A stretch of 64,000 nt of DNA from Archangium primigenium (GTDB taxonomy: Bacteria; Myxococcota; Myxococcia; Myxococcales; Myxococcaceae): positions 3,720,001 to 3,784,000 of the forward strand of contig NZ_JADWYI010000001.1 of assembly GCF_016904885.1 (NCBI RefSeq), written 5' to 3'. The translations under genes and the position numbers were made by a program. Below are positions 53,586-61,526 of the stretch, piece by piece (the first letter of the stretch is position 1; the number at the start of each line of letters is the position of its first letter). The notes beneath the pieces were generated by a model that worked only from the letters and a program-made list of their open reading frames with translations, made no database searches and was not told the DNA's origin.

Positions 53586-56500
53586 TCACTCCGGGGTGTC
53601 GGCCGTCCCCCAGCGCTCCCGGGCCAGCTCCCGGACGCGGGCGTTCTCGGGCACCCGGCGCAGGAAGCGCGCGTGGAACTCGGGGGAGGGCAGGTCGGAG
53701 GCACGGGCCCGCACGCACCGCATGGCCTCGCGCAGGGCGCTCTCTCCCGTGGGGACGTCGCCCCCGGCGAAGCTGGCCTCCGCGAGCGCCAGGTGCATGG
53801 CCACCGCGTACACGCCCTCGGTCTTCATCTCCTCCACCTCGCGCACGCCCCGCAGGGCCACCTGCTGGGCCTCGGCGGCCTGGCCCTGGAGGCGCAGGGC
53901 GTTGGCGAGCACGGTGCGCGCGTCGATGAGGAAGGTGCGCAGGGGGGCCAGCAGCTCGCAGGCCTGGCGCGCGTGGCGCTCGGCCTCGGCGGCCTGTCCC
54001 TGGGCGAACGTCACCTGGGCGAGCACGAGCTGGGTCAGGCCCCGCCGGTAGGGGTCCGCGTCGTCGCCGCCCAGCCACGCGTCCACCTGCGTCCGCGCTT
54101 CCCGCCAGTGGGTGGGCTCGGGGCTGCTGGCCAGGGTGCGCAGCAGGTAGTAGCGCACCAGGGCGGCGAAGAGCTGGTTCTCCGCGCTGGGAATGTGGGC
54201 GACCGCGCCGCGCAGCCGCTCGAGCGCGCCGCTCAGGTCTCCGAGCGCGGCGAGGGCGAGCCCCGCCTGGGCCCGGCCGACGGTGGCGTGGTGCTCCATG
54301 CCCGCCGCGCTGAAGCTCTTGCGTCCCAGCTCGGCGTCCAGGAACACCTGCCAGGGGCGCGGCTCGAAGTAGTGCAGGTACTGGCACTTGAGGTTCATCA
54401 GCCAGCCGCACACCACCGCGTCGTGCGCGATGACGTCCGTGCCCACCTGGCTGGCGCGCTTCACGTAACCCTCCGTCCACTCGCGCACGCCCGTCCAGAG
54501 GGCGGTGCCCCCGAGCAGGGCGCACGTCTCGACATAGGCGGCGACCGCCTCGGCGCGCGGCTGGGCGTGCAGCAGCAGCTCGCTCACCTTGCTCATCCGC
54601 GCCACGTCTCCACTGAAGAGGTAGCCCGTGGCGAGTCCTCCCGCCAGGCGGCACCACAGCGCGCTGCCCGGCTCGAGCGCGCCCAGCACCGGGCCGCCGA
54701 TCTCCAGCGCCCGGGGCATCTGATCCCTCCAGACGAGGGCCACGGCCTGCAGCGCGCTCAATCGGAGCGCCGGTTCACCGCGCACGCCGCCTTGCAGCGC
54801 GGTCTCCACGCAGCGCAGGGTGCCCACCAGATCATGGCGCTCGAAGAGCTGCTCGGCCGCGAGCAGGTGGAAGTGCGCGGCGCGCTCGGACTGCTGGCCG
54901 CGCTGGTGATGGGCGGCGAGCACCAGCGCGTCCGTCTCGCCCATGCGCTCGAGCCACGCGGCCGCGTGTTGGTGGGCCGTGGTGCGCTGGGCCTCGGGCA
55001 CCAGGGCGTACGCGGCGTCGCGCACCAACGAGTGGCGGAAGTGATACGCGTCCGTGGCGGGAAAACGGCTGCTGGGCTGCTGGGCGATGACCTCCTCCTC
55101 CACGAGCCGCCGCAAGTGGGTCTCCAGCAGGGCGTGCTGGGGCCCCATCAGCTCCCGGACGCCCTGCGCCCAGAAGGTGTGGCCGAAGACGCTGGCGGCC
55201 AGCAGCACGTGGCGCACCTCGGGGCTCATGCGCAGCAGGCGCGTCTGGAGCACCGCCAGCACCGTGCCGGGAATGGCCACGCCCCGGCCCTCGGCGATGC
55301 CGCGGATGAGCTCCTCCAGGAGCAGCGCGTTGCCGTCGGACTGCTCCACGGCCTGCTGCACGAGGGGCTCGGGCACCTCGGCGCCCAGCACCTCGCGCAC
55401 CAGACCCGTGCACGCCTTGCGGCTCAGGCCCTTGAGCGGCACCTCCTGCACGTGCCGCGACCACAGGCCCGGGAAGAGCTGCTTGACCTCGGGCCGCGCC
55501 AGGGCGAGCACCATGAAGGGCTGATGGGTCAGCTCCCGCAGGGCCTCGTCGATCAGCCGCACCGTGAGGGCGTCGCTCCAGTGCAGGTCCTCCAGCACGA
55601 GCAGCACCGGCTGGTGGGCGCACTCGGCCTTGAGGAACGTCACCAGGGCCCGGCTCGTCTGGGCGCTCATGAGCCGGGGATCCCCCCGGGCGGCGCGCAG
55701 GCGGGGGTTGTGCTCGTCGGGGAAGGGGATGGCGCACAGCTCCCCGAGGAACTCCACCGTCTCCTGGGCCTCGGCCTCGGGCAGGTGCGCCGTCACGCGC
55801 CGGGTCAGTCGGGCCCGGCGCGCCTCCAGTGAATCGCCCTCGTCCCCGTGACACAGCCGCCGCAGGGCCTGACCGAGCAGGCTCACCGAGGCGCCCGCGC
55901 TCAGGGGATCTCCCTGGCCCAGCATCACCTGGATGGGCTGGGGCCGACGCTCCAGTCGGCGCAGGAACTCGTGGCGCAGGCGGGACTTGCCCACGCCCGG
56001 CGGGGCCACCACCAACACCACCCGGGCGAGCTGCTCCTCGATGCAGGCCGAGAGGGTGAAGTCCAGCAGGGTCAGGTCATGCTCGCGGCCCACGCACGGG
56101 GTGGGCTTGCCCATGAGCGGCCGGGACTCGTCCGCGCCCAGCCGCTCGGTGTGCAGCAGGTACATGTCCGGCTCGACCCGCGAGAGCTGGAAGCTCGGGC
56201 CGAGCAGTCCCGCGGTCACCTCGTCCAGCACCACCCGCGCCGGACCCTGGAGCCGCTGGGTGCGCCGCAGCAGCAGGCCCACGCGGTCCATGGCCACGCC
56301 CACGGGCAGCCGCTCGTTGAGCACCCCCAGGCCCGTCACCAACACCACCGAGGCCTCGGGGTGGCGCTCGCGGATGGTGAGCGCGCCGCGCGCCGCCAGG
56401 GCCGCCTGGTCGGTGGCGGTGCCATGCTCGGGGGCCAGCGTGGCCATGAGCGAGCCATCCGCCAGCAGTTCCAGGTGGATGCCATGGGGCCAGAGCGCCG

Positions 56501-57539
56501 TGCGCAGCGCGTCGCGGACCTCCACGCCCGCCTTGCGCCGGGCCGTCTCGTCCGCCGTCCCCGGGGGACGCAGCGTCACGAGCAGCACGCTGACGAGCTT
56601 CTGCTCCCCGTCCGCCAGCCGGATGGGCGCCGGAGACGTCTCGCCCTGGGGCAGCAGCAACTCGGGCACGGCCTCCAGGGCGGACAAAGCCTCCAGCAGC
56701 CGGGGCGCATCCGGAATCCGCCGACCGAGGTCCTTGGCGAGCATCCGGTCGACGAGGACCTGGAGCCCCGCGGGCAATCCCGGACGCACGGTGTGCAGGG
56801 GCTCGGGGTGGGTGAGGAGGATCTTGGCCAGGGCGGCGGCGAAGTGGGGCGCGGCGAAGGGCGGCTTGCCGGTGAGGCACTCGTAGAGCACGCAGCCCAG
56901 CGAGAAGATGTCGGCGGCGGGGGGAATCTCCGACTGGCTGGAGGCCTGCTCCGGCGCCATGTAGCCCGGGGTGCCCACCACGGTGTGGCTCTTCGTCACG
57001 CCCATCAGCGAGGGCTCGGTGTGCCGGGCCAGGCCGAAGTCGAGCACCACCACGTCCTCGGGCCGGCCCCCGCGCAGCAGCAGGTTGGAGGGCTTGATGT
57101 CGCGGTGGATGATGCCGCGCTGGTGCGCGTGGGCCAGGGCCTCGGCGGCGCGGCGCAACAGGGCGAGCGTCTCGGGCAGCGTCAGGGGCTGGCGCACGAG
57201 GCGGCGCGACAACTCCTCGCCCTCCTCCCACTGCATGATGAGGAAGGACTGGCCCTGCTCGGTGAGACCGTGGGCCACGTGGGCGACGATGCCCGGGTGG
57301 TGCAAGGCCTCGAGCATCATGGCCTCGCGGTTGAAGCGGTAGGCCACCTCCGGAGAGACGGGCGCGTGCAGCACCTTGAGGGCCACGGGGTGGCCCGTCA
57401 CCTCGTCGCGCGCGCGATAGACGTTGCCCATGCCCCCGTGCCCCGCGGGCTCCACCACGGTGAAGCGGCCGTGGAACCGGGTGCCGGCGAGCAGGTAGCT
57501 GGAGGCCGAAGTGGCCGGGGCGGTCTTGTCGTAATCCAT
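53586..57539 (-). CDS. Ser/Thr kinase - cyclase-like - AAA ATPase - TPR fusion, copy 1
   Basis: 1317 residues from the ATG at 57539. The kinase domain (about 23-290) is complete: GHGGMGNVYRARD, Lys55, HRD at 145-147, Asp168 in DFGLA, GTPGYMAPEQ. Residues about 313-470 resemble a class III nucleotide cyclase domain in order and spacing (SVLLVTLRPPG, LLADGSLMATLAP, LPVGVAMDRVGLLL), but both metal-binding Asp are missing, so it is probably inactive. An AAA/STAND-type ATPase follows (Walker A APPGVGKS at 512-519; LLVLEDLHWSD as Walker B), then TPR-like helices to the end. Likely a cytoplasmic signalling protein. It follows copy 2 after four bases. Confidence 0.92.
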   Translation of the reverse strand: MDYDKTAPATSASSYLLAGTRFHGRFTVVEPAGHGGMGNVYRARDEVTGHPVALKVLHAPVSPEVAYRFNREAMMLEALHHPGIVAHVAHGLTEQGQSFLIMQWEEGEELSRRLVRQPLTLPETLALLRRAAEALAHAHQRGIIHRDIKPSNLLLRGGRPEDVVVLDFGLARHTEPSLMGVTKSHTVVGTPGYMAPEQASSQSEIPPAADIFSLGCVLYECLTGKPPFAAPHFAAALAKILLTHPEPLHTVRPGLPAGLQVLVDRMLAKDLGRRIPDAPRLLEALSALEAVPELLLPQGETSPAPIRLADGEQKLVSVLLVTLRPPGTADETARRKAGVEVRDALRTALWPHGIHLELLADGSLMATLAPEHGTATDQAALAARGALTIRERHPEASVVLVTGLGVLNERLPVGVAMDRVGLLLRRTQRLQGPARVVLDEVTAGLLGPSFQLSRVEPDMYLLHTERLGADESRPLMGKPTPCVGREHDLTLLDFTLSACIEEQLARVVLVVAPPGVGKSRLRHEFLRRLERRPQPIQVMLGQGDPLSAGASVSLLGQALRRLCHGDEGDSLEARRARLTRRVTAHLPEAEAQETVEFLGELCAIPFPDEHNPRLRAARGDPRLMSAQTSRALVTFLKAECAHQPVLLVLEDLHWSDALTVRLIDEALRELTHQPFMVLALARPEVKQLFPGLWSRHVQEVPLKGLSRKACTGLVREVLGAEVPEPLVQQAVEQSDGNALLLEELIRGIAEGRGVAIPGTVLAVLQTRLLRMSPEVRHVLLAASVFGHTFWAQGVRELMGPQHALLETHLRRLVEEEVIAQQPSSRFPATDAYHFRHSLVRDAAYALVPEAQRTTAHQHAAAWLERMGETDALVLAAHHQRGQQSERAAHFHLLAAEQLFERHDLVGTLRCVETALQGGVRGEPALRLSALQAVALVWRDQMPRALEIGGPVLGALEPGSALWCRLAGGLATGYLFSGDVARMSKVSELLLHAQPRAEAVAAYVETCALLGGTALWTGVREWTEGYVKRASQVGTDVIAHDAVVCGWLMNLKCQYLHYFEPRPWQVFLDAELGRKSFSAAGMEHHATVGRAQAGLALAALGDLSGALERLRGAVAHIPSAENQLFAALVRYYLLRTLASSPEPTHWREARTQVDAWLGGDDADPYRRGLTQLVLAQVTFAQGQAAEAERHARQACELLAPLRTFLIDARTVLANALRLQGQAAEAQQVALRGVREVEEMKTEGVYAVAMHLALAEASFAGGDVPTGESALREAMRCVRARASDLPSPEFHARFLRRVPENARVRELARERWGTADTPE

Positions 57540-57543
57540 GCCG

Positions 57544-60500
57544 TCACCCCACGGCGGAGGGGGGACTTCCCCAACGGGCGTGGGCCAGTTGCAGGGTACG
57601 TGCATTCTCGGGCACCTGGCGCAAGAAGCGCTCGCGGGCCCGGGGCTCGGGGATGTCGGCGGCGCGCAAGTGGACGAGGTCCAGGGTCTCGCGCAGGGCT
57701 CGCTCCCCCGACGCGGTGTCTTCCAGGGCGAAGTGGGCCTCCACGAGCGCCAGGTGCATGGCCACCGCGTAGGCGCCCTGAAGCTTGGTCTCCTTCAACT
57801 CCCGCACGCCCTCGGTCGCGACCTGGAGCGCTTCCGCGCTCGCGCCTCGCGAGAGCAAGGCCTGACAGAGGGACGCGCGGGCATCGAGCCGGAAGGTGAG
57901 GACCATGCGCAAGGCGTCGCAGGACTGCCGCGCGTGGTCCTCGGCCTCGGCGTACAGCCCCTGGATGAGCGCCACCCGCGAGAGCACCAGGTGCTCCAGT
58001 CCCCGTCGGAAGGGATCGGCGTCCGCGCCGCCCAGCCATTCGCCCACCCGCGCCCGGATCTCCTCGCAGTCCTGAGGATCGGCGCGCAAGGTGAGGGTCC
58101 TCAGCAGCGCGTAGTGCACGAAGGTGGTGAGCAGCCGGTTCTCCATGCTCCGGGCCATCCCCTCCGCCTCGCGCAGCAACTCGAGGGCGCCCGGGACATC
58201 CCCCAGCGCGGCCAGACTCACGCCCATCTGCGCGAGCCCCACGCTGGCCTGATTCTGCATGCCCACGCTCAGGAAGCTCCGCTGGGCCCCCTCGGAGAGT
58301 TGGTATCCCTGCCAGGGACTGGGCTCGAAGTAGTGGAGGTACTGGCTGCGGAAGTTCAGGGCCCAACCGCGCACCACCGGGTCCTTCTCCATCACCGCCG
58401 CGGCCACGCTCTGGATGCGCGCCAGGGGCAGCTCGATCCACTGCCGCATCCCCGTCCAGAGCGCCGTGCCGCCCAGATAGGCGCAGGCCTCGACATAGGT
58501 GGCCATGGCCTCGGGGTGGGGGGTGGCCCAGAGCAACTCCTGGCTCACCCGGTTCAGTTGCGCCTGATGGCCTAGGAAGAGGTGGCCCGTGACAAGGCCC
58601 GCCGCCAGTCGGCACCACAGGGGACTGCCCGGTTCGAGCTCGTCCAGCACCGGGCCTCCGATCTCCATCGCCCGGGGAAGCTGATCCATCGAGGTGAGCA
58701 CCACGGAGTGCAGGGCCCGCAGCCGCACCCCGAGGTGTCCGCCCACACCGTGCTCCAGGCCGGCCTCCACGCAGCGAAGGGCGCCCACCAGGTCATGGCG
58801 CTCGAAGAGTTGCTCGGCCGCGAGCAGGTGGAAGTGGGCGGCGCGCTCGGGCTGCTTGCCACTCTGGTGGTGAGCGGCGAGCACCAAGGCATCCGTTTCG
58901 CCCATCTGCTCCAGCCACAGGGCGGCGAGCCGGTGGGCGGACACCCGGTGGCTGTCGGCGACGAGTGCATAGGCCGCGTCGCGCACCAGGGCATGGCGGA
59001 AGTGGTACTCGTCCGTGGAGGCGAAGCGGCTGGTGGACTGTTGGACGATGACCTCTTCCTCCACGAGTTGACGCACCTGGAGCGTCAGCGCGTCGGGCGG
59101 CGTCCCCAGCAGCTCCTTCAAGCCGTGGAACCAGAAGGTGTGGCCGAAGACGCTGGCGGCCAGCAGCACGTGGCGCACCTCGGGGTGCATGCGCAACAGA
59201 CGCGTCTGGAGCACCGCCAGCACCGTACCGGGCACGGCCACCCCGTGACCCTCGGCCATGGTGCGGATGAGCTCCTCCAGCAGCAGCGCGTTGCCGTCGG
59301 ACTGCTCCACGGCGCGCTGCACGAGGGCGGCGGACACCTGGGGTCCGAGCACCTCGCGCACCAGGCCCGTGCACGCCTTGCGGCTCAGGCCCTTGAGCAC
59401 CACCTCCTGCACGTGCCGCGACCACAGCCCGGGGAACACCTCCTTCACCTCGGGCCGCGCCAGCGCCAGTACCATGAAGGGCTGGTCCGCTAGCTCTCGA
59501 ACGGACTCCTCGATCAGTCGCACCGTGAGGGCGTCACTCCAGTGGAGGTCTTCCAGCACGAGCAGCACCGGTTGGTGGGTGCACTCGGCCTTGAGGAACG
59601 CGACCAGGGCGGGACCGAGCTGGGCGCTCATGAGCCGGGGATCGCTCCGGGCGGCGCGCAGGCGCGGGCTGTACTCGTCGGGGAAGGGGATGGCGCACAG
59701 CTCCCCGAGGAACTCCACCGTGTCCTGGGCCAACGCTTCCGGCAGATGCGCGCTCACCCGCTGATAGAGCCGCGTGCGACGTGCCTCCAGGTTGGCGCCC
59801 TCGGGCAAACCACACCAACGCCGCAGGGCCTGGCCGAGCAGGCTGACGGAGGCGCCCGCGCTCAGGGGGTCACCCAAGCCGAGCATCACCTGCACGGGCT
59901 CGGCTCGCCGCTCCAGCCGGCGCAGGAACTCGTGGCGCAACCGTGACTTGCCCACGCCCGGCGGTGCCATCACCAACACCACCCGCGCTTGCTGATCCTC
60001 GATGCTGGCCGAGAGCGTGAAGTCCAGCAGGGCCAGTTCCTGCTCGCGGCCCACGCACGGCGTGGGCTTTCCCATGAGGGGACGAGACTCGTCCGTACTC
60101 AACCGCTCGGCATGCAGCAGGTACATGCTGGCGTCGATGCGGGAGAGCTGGAAGCCCGGGCCGAGCAGTCCCGCCGTCACCTCGTCGAGCACCACCTGGG
60201 CCGGGCCGGGCATGCGCTGCACCTTGCTCAACAGCAAGCCCACGCGGTCCATGGCGGCGCCCACGGGCAGCCGCTCGTTGAGCACGCCCAGGCCCGTCAC
60301 CAACACCACCGAGGCCTCGGGCCAGCGCTCCTTGAACGTCAGGGCGCAGCGCGCGGCCAGGGCCGCCTGGTCGGTGGCGGTGCCACGGTCGGGGGCGAGC
60401 GTGGCCACCAGCGAGCCGTCGGCGAGCAACTCCACGCGCGTGCCTTGGGGCCAGAGCGTGGTGCGCAGGGAGTCGAGCACCGCGGCGCCCTCGCCCCGCA

Positions 60501-61500
60501 GGGCCGTCTTGTCCTCGGCCTCCAGGCCGCGCAGGGAGATGAGCAGCACGCTGACGAGCCGCTGCTCGGCGTCCGGCAGACGGATGGGGGCCGCCTGGGG
60601 CTCGGCGCGGGGCAGCAGCAACTCGGGCACGGCCTCCAGGGCATTCAGGGCCTCCAGGAGCCGGTCCGCGTCGGGCATGCGGCGGCGGGGGTCCTTGGCG
60701 AGCATCCGGTCGATGAGGACTTGCAGCCCGACGGGCAGTCCCGGCCGCACGGAGTGCAGGGGCTCCGGGTCGGCGAAGAGGATTTTGGCCAGGGCGGCGG
60801 CGAAGTGGGGCGCGGAGAAGGGAGGCTTGCCGGTGAGGCACTCGTAGAGCACGCAGCCCAGCGAGAAGATGTCGGCGGCGGGAGGAATCTCCGACTGACT
60901 GGAGGCCTGCTCCGGGGACATGTAGCCCGGGGTGCCCACCACGGTGTGGGTGCCGGTGACGCCCACCAGGGTGGGCTCGGTGTGACGGGCCAGGCCGAAG
61001 TCGAGCACCACCACGTCCTCGGGCCGGCCGCCGCGCAGCAGCAGGTTGGAGGGTTTGATGTCCCGGTGGACGATGCCGCGCTGGTGCGCGTGGGCCAGGG
61101 CCTCGGCGGCGCGGCGCAGCAGGGCGAGCGTCTCGGGCAGCGACAGGGGCTGGCGCGCGAGGCGGCGCGACAACTCCTCGCCCTCCACCCACTCCATGCA
61201 CAGGAAGGGCTGGCCGCGCTCGGTGGTGCCGTGGGCCACGTGGGCGACGATGCCCGGGTGGTGCAGGGACTCGAGCAGCACGGCCTCGCGGTTGAAGCGG
61301 TAGACCACCTCCGGGGAGATGGGCGAGTGCAACACCTTGAGGGCGACAGGCAGCCCGGACACGCCGTCGCGGGCCCGGTAGACATGGCCCATGCCACCAC
61401 GGCCGGCGAGCTCGCCCAGGGTGAAGCGGCCTTGGATGAGGGTGTCCGGGGCGAGGACTCCGGCAGGCAGTGAGGAGGGCGCTGTCTTGTCGTGGTCCAT
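57544..61500 (-). CDS. Ser/Thr kinase - cyclase-like - AAA ATPase - TPR fusion, copy 2
   Basis: 1318 residues from the ATG at 61500. Same order as copy 1. Kinase: GRGGMGHVYRARD, Lys55, HRDIKPSNLLLR, DFGLARHTEP. The degenerate cyclase-like part carries SVLLISLRGLEAEDK and also lacks the metal Asp residues. ATPase: MAPPGVGKSRLRHEFL and LLVLEDLHWSDALTV. TPR-like C-terminus. The activation loop differs from copy 1 (VTGTHTVVGTPGYMSPEQ against VTKSHTVVGTPGYMAPEQ). Part of the ATPase region is almost identical in DNA to copy 3, while other parts have diverged. It is 26 bases from copy 3 and four from copy 1, in one operon. Confidence 0.92.
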   Translation of the reverse strand: MDHDKTAPSSLPAGVLAPDTLIQGRFTLGELAGRGGMGHVYRARDGVSGLPVALKVLHSPISPEVVYRFNREAVLLESLHHPGIVAHVAHGTTERGQPFLCMEWVEGEELSRRLARQPLSLPETLALLRRAAEALAHAHQRGIVHRDIKPSNLLLRGGRPEDVVVLDFGLARHTEPTLVGVTGTHTVVGTPGYMSPEQASSQSEIPPAADIFSLGCVLYECLTGKPPFSAPHFAAALAKILFADPEPLHSVRPGLPVGLQVLIDRMLAKDPRRRMPDADRLLEALNALEAVPELLLPRAEPQAAPIRLPDAEQRLVSVLLISLRGLEAEDKTALRGEGAAVLDSLRTTLWPQGTRVELLADGSLVATLAPDRGTATDQAALAARCALTFKERWPEASVVLVTGLGVLNERLPVGAAMDRVGLLLSKVQRMPGPAQVVLDEVTAGLLGPGFQLSRIDASMYLLHAERLSTDESRPLMGKPTPCVGREQELALLDFTLSASIEDQQARVVLVMAPPGVGKSRLRHEFLRRLERRAEPVQVMLGLGDPLSAGASVSLLGQALRRWCGLPEGANLEARRTRLYQRVSAHLPEALAQDTVEFLGELCAIPFPDEYSPRLRAARSDPRLMSAQLGPALVAFLKAECTHQPVLLVLEDLHWSDALTVRLIEESVRELADQPFMVLALARPEVKEVFPGLWSRHVQEVVLKGLSRKACTGLVREVLGPQVSAALVQRAVEQSDGNALLLEELIRTMAEGHGVAVPGTVLAVLQTRLLRMHPEVRHVLLAASVFGHTFWFHGLKELLGTPPDALTLQVRQLVEEEVIVQQSTSRFASTDEYHFRHALVRDAAYALVADSHRVSAHRLAALWLEQMGETDALVLAAHHQSGKQPERAAHFHLLAAEQLFERHDLVGALRCVEAGLEHGVGGHLGVRLRALHSVVLTSMDQLPRAMEIGGPVLDELEPGSPLWCRLAAGLVTGHLFLGHQAQLNRVSQELLWATPHPEAMATYVEACAYLGGTALWTGMRQWIELPLARIQSVAAAVMEKDPVVRGWALNFRSQYLHYFEPSPWQGYQLSEGAQRSFLSVGMQNQASVGLAQMGVSLAALGDVPGALELLREAEGMARSMENRLLTTFVHYALLRTLTLRADPQDCEEIRARVGEWLGGADADPFRRGLEHLVLSRVALIQGLYAEAEDHARQSCDALRMVLTFRLDARASLCQALLSRGASAEALQVATEGVRELKETKLQGAYAVAMHLALVEAHFALEDTASGERALRETLDLVHLRAADIPEPRARERFLRQVPENARTLQLAHARWGSPPSAVG
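58783..59490 (-). repeat. Near-identical segment shared by kinase copies 2 and 3 (copy 2 side)
   Basis: This stretch matches 62765-63472 at an offset of 3,982 bases. Over the 240 bases from 58801 only one mismatch was counted, and few more further on. It covers the end of the ATPase and the start of the TPR part. Flanking parts of the genes differ much more. Confidence 0.75.
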
Positions 61501-61526
61501 GTGACGGAACCAGCGTACCACCTTGC